DNA from: Chryseobacterium taichungense
GTDB taxonomy: Bacteria; Bacteroidota; Bacteroidia; Flavobacteriales; Weeksellaceae
Assembly: GCF_900109935.1 (NCBI RefSeq)
Contig: NZ_FOBV01000002.1
Coordinates: 642,592-706,591 of the forward strand
Direction of reading: 5' to 3'
Length of the DNA: 64,000 bases
In this document: piece by piece, positions 25,815 through 34,781 of the stretch
Layout: every line of letters starts with the position of its first letter
How positions within the stretch are numbered: position 1 is the first letter of the stretch
The notes under the pieces: generated by a model
What the model was told of the DNA's origin: nothing
The model's input: only the letters and a program-made list of their open reading frames with translations
Database searches by the model: none
Made by a program: the position numbers and the translations under genes

Positions 25815-26681
25815 TTATTTACCTAAATAAGATTTCAAAATCTTACTTCTGGTATTGTGTTTCAATCTCTTGATCGCTTTTTCTTTGATCTGACGTACTC
25901 TCTCTCTCGTAAGGTCGAAAGTCTCACCGATTTCTTCCAAGGTCATTGGATGTTTCCCGTTTAAACCGAAATACAATCTTACAAGATCCGCTTCTCTTGG
26001 AGTCAGCGTATTCAATGCTCTTTCGATTTCGATTTGAAGAGATTCAAGCATTAGATCTTTATCCGGGCTTGGAGATTCTCCTGAACGTAATACATCATAA
26101 AGATTGGAATCTTCACCTTCTACCAAAGGCGCATCCATAGACAAATGTCTTCCAGAGTTTTTCATTGATTCCTTGATATCTTCCTCGCTCATGTCAAGAA
26201 CTTCAGCCAATTCTTCCGGTGAAGGTGGTCTTTCATTTTCCTGTTCAAGGTGAGCGTAAGCTTTATTGATCTTGTTGATCGATCCGATCTTGTTCAATGG
26301 TAATCTTACAATTCTCGACTGTTCAGCCAAAGCCTGTAAAATCGACTGACGGATCCACCAAACTGCGTAAGAGATAAATTTGAAACCTCTAGTTTCATCG
26401 TACCTTTTTGCCGCTTTCATAAGTCCCAAGTTACCTTCATTAATTAAATCCGGTAAAGAAAGACCCTGATTTTGGTACTGTTTGGATACCGATACTACGA
26501 AACGAAGGTTGGCTTTGATTAATTTTTCCAGCGCTGCTCGGTCGCCCGCACGGATTCTTTGTGCCAATTCTACTTCTTCGTCCGCAGTGATTAGTTCCAC
26601 TTTACCAATTTCCTGCAAATACTTGTCTAATGAAGCAGTTTCCCTGTTGGTTACCTGCTTAGTGATTTTTAATTGTCTCAT
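25815..26681 (-). CDS. rpoD: primary RNA polymerase sigma factor (RpoD/SigA, Bacteroidetes type)
   Basis: A 288-residue sigma-70 factor. Regions in order: 1.2 ([23 protein letters not shown]), 2.1-2.4 ([31 protein letters not shown] and [15 protein letters not shown]), 3 ([18 protein letters not shown]) and 4.2 ([20 protein letters not shown]). It lacks region 1.1 and the non-conserved insert, as is usual for Bacteroidetes primary sigma factors. These recognise the unusual TTG/TAnnTTTG promoters seen elsewhere in this window. Confidence 0.95.
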   Translation of the reverse strand: MRQLKITKQVTNRETASLDKYLQEIGKVELITADEEVELAQRIRAGDRAALEKLIKANLRFVVSVSKQYQNQGLSLPDLINEGNLGLMKAAKRYDETRGFKFISYAVWWIRQSILQALAEQSRIVRLPLNKIGSINKINKAYAHLEQENERPPSPEELAEVLDMSEEDIKESMKNSGRHLSMDAPLVEGEDSNLYDVLRSGESPSPDKDLMLESLQIEIERALNTLTPREADLVRLYFGLNGKHPMTLEEIGETFDLTRERVRQIKEKAIKRLKHNTRSKILKSYLGK

Positions 26682-26877
26682 CTATTATTTCCTCAAAAAA
26701 GAGTTTCTATATATTATACGTATGAGATATCAAAAAGGTTACAATCTTTTCAATAATTTTTTATTTAATTAAATCGGATCTGAAAAATTAGTTGTAAATT
26801 ATCGCTCTTACAACATAAATAGCAGGTTTTATTTTATAAGGAGTTATTAATTGAAAAGCAATATTTTTTTTATTTGA

Positions 26878-26946
26878 AGCTTTTTCCCGCTTTCCGTTGC
26901 AATCTTTTTTTTCAAAAAAGGATTTTCACTGCAATCGGGGCTAGGA
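26878..26946. repeat. dispersed flavobacterial intergenic repeat, copy A
   Basis: On the minus strand it begins CCTAGCCCCGATTGCAG, has an A/T-rich centre and ends near GCAACGGAAAGCGGGAAA. The ends match the element at 61648-61763. The 26682-27242 gap holds nothing else I can name besides the nuclease terminator. Confidence 0.6.
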
Positions 26947-27168
26947 TAGAGGTCAAAAATATTACAACTAGACGTCATAAAGAATTCATCATTCAATTGC
27001 GTAGCATATTCGCTTTCATAAAACCACCCCGACAAAAATTCTTCGAATTTTCGCCACCTCTCCAGAGGAGGGGAATTTTAATACCGCTGAAAATTAACTT
27101 ATTATTTCCGATCGAGTCGCTATTGATTATTAGCTCATTCACCGATTTACTAATTCTTTAACAAAAAA

Positions 27169-27190
27169 AAGCGAAACCGAAGTTCCGCTT
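27169..27190 (-). terminator. terminator of S1/P1 nuclease gene
   Basis: On the minus strand AAGCGGAAC and GTTTCGCTT pair (one G.U) around TTCG, followed by seven U. Confidence 0.85.
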
Positions 27191-27242
27191 ATAATATATA
27201 ATGAATAGTAAAATTGACTATTCACAATTCATGATTCATTCT

Positions 27243-28034
27243 TTAAAAAAGCTCATTCAACCATTTTGCAAGTCTTAAGCCGCCGTACAAAAGCTGTCTT
27301 TCCATCGTATCGTTGAATTTGTACTGATAGTCGTAAGACAACTTAGAATCCATCGGTGTCTGTGCATAGATCTTGTTGGCAATTTTGTGTGAATCATACA
27401 ACCAGTCTTCCAGTGTTCCTTTCTGGATTTGCTTTACTTCATCATCAGATTTAATGTCCAACAGTTTTGCATATTCTGTATAACTGTATTTTTGAGAATC
27501 CACCAGTTTCCCGTCCCATACAGAATGTAAATTTGTTTTTTCTCCGAAATACGTGACATTAATTTTATTCCCTCCTAAATCTTCAGCTCTTCCTACATGT
27601 AAAGGCTGGGCAAGATCTCCCATGATGTGGATAAGAAAAATCAAAGCAATTTTTCTGTCTTTTTCAGAAGTTTTTTGGTCTTTGAGCTGACTGGAAAGAA
27701 CATTCACCTGAGTATACAAGCTTGGTCCTGCCTGAGCTTTAAGCTTCTCTTCAAAAACTTTGAAATCTGTTTGCGGGTCAATATTCACATAATGCCATGA
27801 AGAAGCCTGTTTCCATACGCCGGTAGTATCAGATTTAATAAAATCCGGCCAGTTGGCCCAGTACGCAAGACGTTCTTTCCCCATGATTTTTCTAACCTCT
27901 CTTCTCGCTTTCCCGGAAAGATGGTTCTCCGCAATTTCTGCAATAATTCTGTGCCCTGTCAACCCCCATGCATATGAATAAAGGGAAGATGCGATGAACG
28001 CCATAACCAGGATTTTTGAATACATACTTTTCAT
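27243..28034 (-). CDS. secreted S1/P1-family nuclease
   Basis: A 263-residue zinc-dependent phosphodiesterase. The signal peptide (MKSMYSKILVMAFIASSLYSYA) is cut just before WGLTGHRI. The N-terminal Trp of the mature enzyme (Trp23) and His28 are zinc ligands in this family. Further ligands lie in ANWPDFI, SWHYVNID, LIHIMGDLAQPLHVGRAEDLGGN and NLHSVWDG. It would degrade single-stranded nucleic acids or 3'-nucleotides outside the cytoplasm. The start is ATG 28034 (28025 is an alternative). The lone gene is flanked by non-coding repeats. Confidence 0.93.
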   Translation of the reverse strand: MKSMYSKILVMAFIASSLYSYAWGLTGHRIIAEIAENHLSGKARREVRKIMGKERLAYWANWPDFIKSDTTGVWKQASSWHYVNIDPQTDFKVFEEKLKAQAGPSLYTQVNVLSSQLKDQKTSEKDRKIALIFLIHIMGDLAQPLHVGRAEDLGGNKINVTYFGEKTNLHSVWDGKLVDSQKYSYTEYAKLLDIKSDDEVKQIQKGTLEDWLYDSHKIANKIYAQTPMDSKLSYDYQYKFNDTMERQLLYGGLRLAKWLNELF

Positions 28035-28056
28035 TGTAATAACATTTTCAGGCTGC

Positions 28057-28490
28057 AAAGATACGGTTAATTTTAAGGTTCAGATTAAGGTTGAAAGAAG
28101 GATCAGGAAATTTAATCAAATCTTAATTTCAGTGGAGAAGGGAAAGGTTGAGGCCGAGACTAAGGTTTAGTCAGGTTGTAACGTTGATTTATTCATTTAA
28201 TAATTCTTTATTTATAGTGTAAAGTTCTAATTCAACCTTATATATTATTTTTAGAAATCAAAGCAAATTAAAAATTGCTAAGCCTTGGAAACGCAGCTTT
28301 ATCAATTAATTTGTTGATTCTTCTTTGCTCACTTAAAAGATTAAGTCTTCAAATAAAATCTTTGCGCCAAAAATGAATGATGATTTTGTAACATTTAATC
28401 AAATTTAAACAGACTCTCACCCTCAACCTCAGCCTTAACCTCAACCTTAATCTTAGTCTCAGCCTTACCTTCAACCATATTTTTCTCTTT
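28057..28490. repeat. degenerate AAGGTTGAG-type repeats in inverted arrangement
   Basis: Near 28070-28170 the + strand has runs such as AGATTAAGGTTGAAAG and GGTTGAGGCCGAGACTAAGG. Near 28415-28480 it has the complement, CTCAACCTCAGCCTTAACCTCAACC and similar, as a degenerate hexamer array. The two clusters are inverted relative to each other, with about 250 bp of AT-rich sequence between. No gene is seen in the gap 28035-28602. Confidence 0.6.
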
Positions 28491-28602
28491 TTCTTCTTTT
28501 AATCACAATTATTTACTATTTTTAGAATAAAATTAATTGTAAAATATTTTTTCAAGAATTTGAGAAATATTATTTTTACAGGCCAAAATCACAGCAAACA
28601 CT

Positions 28603-29544
28603 ATGTATGAGAATAATATTGTAGAAATGCATTACAATAAACTGCAGACAGACTTCAAAGCGGAAGCTGTAGCAGTCAATCTCTTGAAATATCACAGAGC
28701 AGTAAGCAATATTTTTATCGAACGGATCGGCATTAACGACCGTGCTTATCTTAAGGATATTAAGGGCATCACAAGTGACTACCTCGGATTCGATGAAGAG
28801 GTTTTCACTATAGAAACATATAGGGAAGGTATTTACGATTATCTTCCGGAAGGACTTTTCCATCCGCCTTCACTAGGTGCAACCAGGAAAAATGTAGAAA
28901 ATGTTGTCCGGGAAATCCGTAAGCAGAAAAGAGTAGAAGAAGACGCCCGAAAATTTTTCAAGCCTTTTGAACTGGAAATATTTTTCACTGAAATAAGCGC
29001 TCTTCTTAAAGAATTCGATTTTGAAATTGCCAGCGATACAGATGCGCTGCTGGATACAGTAAGCGAACTGTGGCCCCTGATTAAAATGATGGATCAGCAG
29101 AATGCTTATATTTTCATTTATATTTTGCCCTTTTTTCATCAGATACGCGGTGATAAAGCCTGGTTTGAAAGATGCATGACCGCCTTTCTTCAAATTCCTG
29201 TGCAGATAACTTTCGCACCGAATATCATCGCAGGTATTGAAGAGGAAAATGATTCTATGCTGTTGGGTAATTCACGGCTGGGAGTCACTTATATTCCCAG
29301 CGGAAATCACATGGACGGACAGCGAAACTGGGTCGTCAACATTGGGCCGATTCCTTATGCGGAAATGAAAAAATATATCAACGGTAGTCCTTTCCGGAAG
29401 GTGCTTCAGGCGATGTATGATTATTTCCTGCCGGTAAGTGTTGATATTGAAGAAAATTTCATCACTGAAAAAAAAGAATATTCTTTCGCTTTAGAAGATG
29501 ATGAAAGAAATGCAAACAGGCTTGGATACTCAACATTCCTCTGA
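28603..29544 (+). CDS. tssG: type VI secretion baseplate protein TssG-like (subtype iii)
   Basis: A 313-residue cytosolic protein without signal or membrane segments. The segment DYLPEGLFHPPSLGATRKNVENVVREIRKQKRVEEDARKFFKPFELEIFF resembles the N-terminal region of TssG/ImpH in Bacteroidetes subtype-iii systems, and the C-terminal half carries LGNSRLGVTYIPSGNHMDG. TssG is a wedge component of the baseplate. The call rests partly on the two next genes, which look like TssN and TssK. No TssB, C, F or VgrG is in this window. Confidence 0.68.
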   Translation: MYENNIVEMHYNKLQTDFKAEAVAVNLLKYHRAVSNIFIERIGINDRAYLKDIKGITSDYLGFDEEVFTIETYREGIYDYLPEGLFHPPSLGATRKNVENVVREIRKQKRVEEDARKFFKPFELEIFFTEISALLKEFDFEIASDTDALLDTVSELWPLIKMMDQQNAYIFIYILPFFHQIRGDKAWFERCMTAFLQIPVQITFAPNIIAGIEEENDSMLLGNSRLGVTYIPSGNHMDGQRNWVVNIGPIPYAEMKKYINGSPFRKVLQAMYDYFLPVSVDIEENFITEKKEYSFALEDDERNANRLGYSTFL

Positions 29545-29600
29545 AAATTTTTAACTATATTTACTTCACCAATTAAAAATATTAATTCGAAAAAAGACAC

Positions 29601-30515
29601 ATGGAAATTTCTTCAGTAAAGGGAATCTTTTTAAGGTATATTCTGATGCCTTTGTTTGCGGTTATAATGATGGTAATTCTGGGAATTATCAGAAGAAATA
29701 AGCCTGCCATAAAGATCAAAACCATTATCATCTATGTTTTGTTGTGCAGTTTGTGTCTGGCCATTCCGGGGATTTTCGGCTTTGCGGGAAATCTTTTTAA
29801 TCCGTATTGGTACCTTATTGCGCAAATCATTTATCTTATTTTGGGCATCATCCATGTAAACCTCTCAGACAGATATTTTAAAAAGCATTTTAATTCTCTT
29901 ACAAAAAGTATCCTGTTTGAATCTATATTATCTATAACGTGTATCGGCTTTGGAGGGTATCTGTTTTATCTTATCTTTAACTGGATGAGTAAAGGAACCG
30001 GATATCCTATAATGGCGGCCACGAGTATTTTAACTTTTCTCGTTCCGTTGGTATTCCATTACTGCTATGTACAATTGATCAGTATTCCTGTAGATATTTA
30101 TAAGACCTGGAGATATTCGCCGGATCAGAAGCTTCCTGATTTTGAAGGCGCAGATTTCGACAGATTGATGGTACTTAATGTTGAACTCAGCAAAAATCTC
30201 GAAGACGCCAACAGATTTAGAATTAAAGCGAAGACACTACCAACAGGAGTGACTTTCGGTGACTGGTTTTACAGGGTTGTGGATGACTATAATCACAAGA
30301 ACCCGAATTCCGTAATTCATTTGTCTGATCAGGAAAGCGAGCCTTATTACTGGATTTTTTACACTAAAAAATCGTTCTTCAGCTTTAGGAAGTATATTGA
30401 TTTTGACCAGGATATTACAGAAAACAGAATCGCGGAAAATGATGTTGTTATCTGCAAAAGAGTAATACAGCACGAAGAAGAAGGACTACGAAGAACACAA
30501 ACACACCCATTTTAA
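29601..30515 (+). CDS. tssN: type VI secretion protein TssN-like
   Basis: A 304-residue inner-membrane protein. Five hydrophobic segments lie at residues about 8-27, 40-60, 66-86, 104-128 and 137-160, followed by a cytosolic domain of about 140 residues (YSPDQKLPDFEGADFDRLMVLNVELSKNLEDANRF, GVTFGDWFYRVVDDYN). This layout matches TssN, a component found only in Bacteroidetes subtype-iii T6SS, where the usual TssJ-L-M membrane complex is missing. It sits 56 bases after the TssG-like gene and 12 before TssK. Confidence 0.75.
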   Translation: MEISSVKGIFLRYILMPLFAVIMMVILGIIRRNKPAIKIKTIIIYVLLCSLCLAIPGIFGFAGNLFNPYWYLIAQIIYLILGIIHVNLSDRYFKKHFNSLTKSILFESILSITCIGFGGYLFYLIFNWMSKGTGYPIMAATSILTFLVPLVFHYCYVQLISIPVDIYKTWRYSPDQKLPDFEGADFDRLMVLNVELSKNLEDANRFRIKAKTLPTGVTFGDWFYRVVDDYNHKNPNSVIHLSDQESEPYYWIFYTKKSFFSFRKYIDFDQDITENRIAENDVVICKRVIQHEEEGLRRTQTHPF

Positions 30516-30527
30516 AAAATATTAAAT

Positions 30528-31667
30528 ATGATACAGCCTATTAAGCATTTTGCCATCAATTGGGTTGACGGGATGAAAGTTTCCCAGAGACATCTTAACG
30601 ATCAGGATAACTTTTTGATTGATAATATAAGAGACTCCAATTCATTAGGCATTACCACATATAATTACGGATTATTGCCGATATCGAATGATTTTACAGA
30701 CCGTACGATATTTGATGTTCATAATACGGCAACCAACGATGTACAGCTCGTTATCAAGCATTGCAGTGCTGTTACCCTTGCGGGCTACAGAATTGAGCTA
30801 AATGACAGAAGAGTCAGCGTCAAATCACTTGCGAAGCTGATGAATGATGAGCAGGCAGACGGAGATTACTATATTTTAATTTCAGTAAATCCTTTTGATA
30901 AAGTGCCATTCGGAGATATTGATCCAGAAGAAATTCCGCCGCGTCATCCGAATACACAGCCCAATCATCATATTGAACTTCTACCCGTAACCTCTCTGAA
31001 CAGCAGCTATTCCGGAGGAAATTACCTGATCATCGGTAAAGTAGACTTAAAAGGAAATATCGCACAGGTAGATTCTAATTTTATTCCACCGTGTACTTCC
31101 ATCCAAAGCCATCCGGCGCTGCTTGATTATTATAACAATTTTGCGAGATCTATCGGTAATCTTCAGCAATATGCTTTCAAAATTGTTCAGAAAGCTTCGC
31201 ATAAAAATCAGAATACCGCATTGGCACAGAACGTAAAGTTTTTGTGCAATACCATGATCAATACCTTTGGAGATATGTATTTTCAATTCAGAAATATTAC
31301 TCCTTATCAGCCACCGGTATTTTTGATCGAATCTTTTGCAAAACTGGCGCTACGTCTTTATAATGCGACCCAGATTCTCATTCCTGCAGAGCTTGAGGAA
31401 ATGCTTAATTACAGCCTTGAATGGAGTGAGATTGCTCCACATACGTTACTTAATCAACTGTCTATTGTGGCAGAAACAAATTATGATCATCACAACTGTG
31501 GCGAGCCTTTATTATATATCCAGCAGATGCTGAGAAGCCTCGAAACGATTTTCTCCAAGCTGAGCGAACTGGATTATATCGGACAGCGAAAAGAAAATAT
31601 CATTGTCAACGAACAGGAAGTTTCGAATAACAACAACCCGAAAAGAGGCTGGAGTGTTTTAGATTAA
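30528..31667 (+). CDS. tssK: type VI secretion baseplate protein TssK
   Basis: A 379-residue protein. The N-terminus INWVDGMKVSQRHLNDQDNFLIDNIRDSN corresponds to the TssK start, in which a beta-sandwich shell domain attaches to the baseplate. A long mixed domain and a C-terminal helical part (ILIPAELEEMLNYSLEWSEIAPHTLLNQL) follow. TssK connects baseplate wedges to the membrane complex. It closes the three-gene tssG-tssN-tssK cluster and is followed by a terminator. The rest of the apparatus must lie elsewhere in the genome if this system is complete. Confidence 0.78.
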   Translation: MIQPIKHFAINWVDGMKVSQRHLNDQDNFLIDNIRDSNSLGITTYNYGLLPISNDFTDRTIFDVHNTATNDVQLVIKHCSAVTLAGYRIELNDRRVSVKSLAKLMNDEQADGDYYILISVNPFDKVPFGDIDPEEIPPRHPNTQPNHHIELLPVTSLNSSYSGGNYLIIGKVDLKGNIAQVDSNFIPPCTSIQSHPALLDYYNNFARSIGNLQQYAFKIVQKASHKNQNTALAQNVKFLCNTMINTFGDMYFQFRNITPYQPPVFLIESFAKLALRLYNATQILIPAELEEMLNYSLEWSEIAPHTLLNQLSIVAETNYDHHNCGEPLLYIQQMLRSLETIFSKLSELDYIGQRKENIIVNEQEVSNNNNPKRGWSVLD

Positions 31668-31690
31668 TTTAAAAAACTTTAAAAATACTG

Positions 31691-31719
31691 ATCCCGAAAT
31701 TTTTATTCGGGATTTTTTA
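31691..31719 (+). terminator. Rho-independent terminator of T6SS cluster
   Basis: ATCCCGAA and TTCGGGAT form a perfect eight-base stem with a seven-base loop and a T-run. Confidence 0.85.
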
Positions 31720-31755
31720 TGTAAAATTGTTGCTTCATAAAGGATAAACCAAAAA

Positions 31756-32934
31756 ATGAATACAGATAAAATACGACAAGACATCAGAGGACTTTCAGAC
31801 GGGAAAATTTTTCTTAATAATGCAGGATCATCGTTAATGCCATCCGTAGTTGTTGATTCTATGATCAATTATTTACAGCAGGAAGAGCAACTGGGAGGTT
31901 ATGAAGTTGCGGATCGGAACGCAAAGCACCTGGAAGAATTTTATGATGAAACAGCAACATTAATTCATTCTAAACCTTCCAATATTGCTTTTGCCACAAG
32001 CGCTACCGAAGCGTATACGATGGCATTGTCAAGTATTGTATTTAAAGAAGGGGATGTTATTATTACGACGGCCGATGATTATATTTCCAATCAGATCACC
32101 TTTATTTTCCTGCAGAAGAAAATGAACATCAGAGTCATCAGAATGAAAAATCTGCAGGATTATGAGCTTGATCTCGACGATCTGGAAATATTAATTAAAA
32201 AATACAATCCCAAACTTGTTGCCGTGACTCATATTCCTACCAATTCAGGATTGATTCAGAATGTGGAAGGGGTAGGGAAAATCTGCCGGCAATATGACAT
32301 TCTGTATCTTGTTGATGCTTGTCAGTCGGTCGGACAAATGGTTGTTGATGTACAAAAAATTGGCTGTGATTTTCTTACGGCAACCGGAAGGAAATTCATG
32401 AGAGGCCCAAGGGGAACAGGATTTCTGTATGTTTCTGATAAATTGCTTGAACAAAACTATGCACCTCTGCTTTTAGATATGAGGGGCGCAAAATGGTCAG
32501 CATTTGACGATTATGAGCTTTTTGATTCCGCCAAAAGATTCGAGCACTGGGAACTTTCCTATGCCTCTTTGCTCGGATTTACCGAAGCTTTAAAATATGC
32601 CAATACCATCGGCATGAATCATATTGAAGAATACAATAAAAAACTGTCACAAACGCTCCGCAGTAATCTTCAAAACAGTGGATTTCACGTCTGGGATTTG
32701 GGTAATCATTTAAGCAGTATAATAACATTCTCCGGTCCAGGAGGAGATCTTGAGAACATTCAGAAAGTTTTGAAAGAGAATAATATATTCTTTTCGGTAA
32801 CCTATAAAAATTCAGCATTAATTGATTTTACCAGGAAAAATATCAGTGGAATTGTACGGCTGTCACCACATTATTTCAATACACGAGAGGAAATTGAAAC
32901 AGTATCAGAGCTATTAAAGCAAAGTCTGCTTTAG
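31756..32934 (+). CDS. class V aminotransferase / cysteine-desulfurase-like PLP enzyme
   Basis: A 392-residue PLP enzyme of fold type I, class V. The N-terminal FLNNAGSSLMP is typical. Cofactor contacts are FATSATEAYTMAL and LVDACQSVGQMVVDV, and the Schiff-base lysine is in FLTATGRKFMRGPRGTGFLYV (Lys about 213). It lacks an obvious C-terminal persulfide-loop cysteine like that of NifS/SufS, so desulfurase activity is doubtful; C-S lyase or aminotransferase activity is possible. It is monocistronic after the T6SS terminator. Confidence 0.83.
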   Translation: MNTDKIRQDIRGLSDGKIFLNNAGSSLMPSVVVDSMINYLQQEEQLGGYEVADRNAKHLEEFYDETATLIHSKPSNIAFATSATEAYTMALSSIVFKEGDVIITTADDYISNQITFIFLQKKMNIRVIRMKNLQDYELDLDDLEILIKKYNPKLVAVTHIPTNSGLIQNVEGVGKICRQYDILYLVDACQSVGQMVVDVQKIGCDFLTATGRKFMRGPRGTGFLYVSDKLLEQNYAPLLLDMRGAKWSAFDDYELFDSAKRFEHWELSYASLLGFTEALKYANTIGMNHIEEYNKKLSQTLRSNLQNSGFHVWDLGNHLSSIITFSGPGGDLENIQKVLKENNIFFSVTYKNSALIDFTRKNISGIVRLSPHYFNTREEIETVSELLKQSLL

Positions 32935-33451
32935 ATGCATAAATAAACCGTTTTTAAGATACAACCTTGATACATATAATATCGGTTCAACTTAAAATAT
33001 ATTTCACTGTTTAATTTTCATAAAGTCAGAAAATCATAATCTTTCTTTAATACTTATACTTAAAAGAAGATCAAGAACTGATGAAAAATAATTTCTTAGC
33101 AGTGATTTTGTTACAATGCGAAACAAATATAATTCTTTAATATAAATAAGACATTAATAATATTTATAACACATTGTATTTTAATAATATATATTCATTT
33201 TTAAACTTTAAAAATGGATAGCTCTAAAATTTATCAGGATAAACTGAACAAATTATCAGGATGAATTGGGAAAATTACCAGCATAATTTTCCAGATTTAT
33301 CCTGATCATTTTTTTCAACGATTGGTATGAATTAAAAACGGAGATCGCAAGCTTCCTAAAATTAATCAGAGAAAAAGAATTATTTTTTGAAATTACAGCT
33401 TAAGAATTTTAAAGATTTACAAACTGTTTAATTTTTCTATTAATTAGAGAG

Positions 33452-33555
33452 CGTCAGTTCGAGAAGGTTTTTCGAAATGTAATGGAGAAAACCGTATCGA
33501 GAACCTGTAATGAAAACCTCCATTCTCGATACAAAATTCTTTCAGAATTTCACTC
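33452..33555 (+). repeat. left part of palindromic repeat interrupted by IS110
   Basis: This 104-bp stretch, from CGTCAGTTCGAG to TTTCACTC, matches 34782-34885 with few changes. Its last bases reappear after the insertion as TCGAATTGACG (34741-34751). The preceding gap 32935-33451 holds no convincing gene. Confidence 0.85.
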
Positions 33556-33589
33556 CTTTAGATTTGTAAAAGAAATCAATACATTTATT

Positions 33590-33740
33590 AACAAGAGAAA
33601 AGTGTTTAAGTAAACTAAGATTCACTCAGAGAAAAACTCATAGTTCGATTAAGACTTAAACACTTTCTTATCAAAAACTCAGATAGAAATTCGGGATTGG
33701 AGCCCATTATTAAGGAGTTGAGATGATGATAAGTTTCTCT
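33590..33740 (+). ncRNA. predicted bridge RNA of the IS110 element
   Basis: A 13-bp perfect stem (33599-33611 with 33654-33666) encloses a loop with TTCACTC (33621-33627), identical to the left target flank, and TTCGA (33644-33648), the complement of the right flank TCGAA. A second, weaker stem (33667-33672 CTTATC with 33728-33733 GATAAG) encloses ATAGAAAT (33683-33690), identical to the element's right end, and AAGGA (33712-33716), the complement of the left-end junction TCCTT. Each loop has a small hairpin between its two guides. This is the layout described for IS110 bridge RNAs. The exact 5' and 3' ends are not known. Confidence 0.75.
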
Positions 33741-33759
33741 TTATTAATCAAACAAATTT

Positions 33760-34737
33760 ATGGAAAAAGTTTTTATTGGAATTGACATTAGTAAGCTAAC
33801 TCTGGATGTTTTTGTTAACAGTTGCTCTAAAACACAACATTATCAAATTAAAAATTGTTCAAAAGCGATTAAAAAGTTTTTTAAAAGCTTCTCCAATGAT
33901 GCAAATACCGTTGTAGGCATGGAAAATACAGGAAGATACAATTTTGAACTGTACGAAGTTTTAAGTAGTATGAACATTCCGGTTTTTGTTATAAACCCAC
34001 TTCATTTAAAGAAAAGCATCGGTCTTTTAAGAGGTAAAAATGATAAATTGGACAGTCAAAGAATCTGTGCGTTTTTGGAGAAAAATTACATGGATCTACA
34101 ACCGTGGATCCCTAAATCCTTGGATATTCAAAAAATAAACTTACTTAATACGGAACGCAGACACAGAGTGAAAATAAGAGCAGGTTTATTGAGACAGATG
34201 AAAGATTTAAGCTTTCTTAAAAATCATACAGATAAGGAAATTATAAAGCTTAACAAGCAATTGATTTTACTTTTAGATAAACAGATTAAAACAATTGAAA
34301 AAAAGATTGTAGAGATTATTGAATCAAACACAGAACTAAAGGATCAATATATAAGAATCCAGACCGTTCCGGGTGTTGGGAGAGTATTGGCCACTATGCT
34401 CATTGTTAAGACCAATGGGTTTACGGAAATTCAATCGGCAAGAAAGATGGCTTGCTATTCTGGTGTAGTTCCATTTGATCATCGCTCTGGTTCGTCAATT
34501 TATTATAAACCCAGAATCTCTACAATGGCTGATAAAGAACTAAAAAAGATTTTACATTTAGCTGCCTTGAGTTCCATAAGATTAAAGAATGATCTCGCTT
34601 TATATTTTCAAAGAAAAGTTTTAGAAGGGAAGAATAAGATGTCTGTTTTAAATGCAATTAGAAATAAAATCATACACAGAGTTTATGCTTTGATAAAAAA
34701 TAATTCTGTGTATGAAAATAACTTGCAGATGTCATAG
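33760..34737 (+). CDS. IS110-family transposase (DEDD recombinase)
   Basis: A 325-residue transposase. The N-terminal RuvC-like DEDD domain shows Asp8 (FIGIDISK), Glu in GMENTGRYNFELY, and Asp residues in RGKNDKLDSQRI. A coiled linker (KQIKTIEKKIVEIIE) precedes the C-terminal Transposase_20 domain, with IQTVPGVGRVLATML and SARKMACYSGVVPFDHRSGSS, which holds the candidate catalytic serine. The frame is intact, so the element may be active. The last codons overlap the sequence matched by the donor guide of the predicted bridge RNA. Confidence 0.93.
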   Translation: MEKVFIGIDISKLTLDVFVNSCSKTQHYQIKNCSKAIKKFFKSFSNDANTVVGMENTGRYNFELYEVLSSMNIPVFVINPLHLKKSIGLLRGKNDKLDSQRICAFLEKNYMDLQPWIPKSLDIQKINLLNTERRHRVKIRAGLLRQMKDLSFLKNHTDKEIIKLNKQLILLLDKQIKTIEKKIVEIIESNTELKDQYIRIQTVPGVGRVLATMLIVKTNGFTEIQSARKMACYSGVVPFDHRSGSSIYYKPRISTMADKELKKILHLAALSSIRLKNDLALYFQRKVLEGKNKMSVLNAIRNKIIHRVYALIKNNSVYENNLQMS

Positions 34738-34742
34738 AAATC

Positions 34743-34751
34743 GAATTGACG
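34743..34751 (+). repeat. right remnant of the interrupted palindromic repeat
   Basis: GAATTGACG directly after the core TC is the end of the repeat begun at 33452. Confidence 0.8.
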
Positions 34752-34781
34752 TCATGTTTATCATCAATTCTCTAATCAGCA

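Larger units (their letters stand above)
33556..34742 (+). mobile_element. IS110-family insertion sequence
   Basis: The element is defined by comparison with the intact sibling repeat at 34782-34893. Joining 33555 to 34743 restores TTTCACTC-GAATTGACG. The dinucleotide TC occurs at both junctions (33554-33555 and 34741-34742) and is the inferred core. The element is about 1,187 bp including one core, with a 204-bp non-coding left end. It has almost no right non-coding end: the transposase stop lies 3 bases before the core. No terminal inverted repeats are seen, as is normal for IS110. Confidence 0.88.

Noticed and set aside
33081..33140. A 19-codon frame MKNNFLAVILLQ... upstream of the IS110 site
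   Set aside because: Short, without lipobox completion, promoter or terminator; probably chance.
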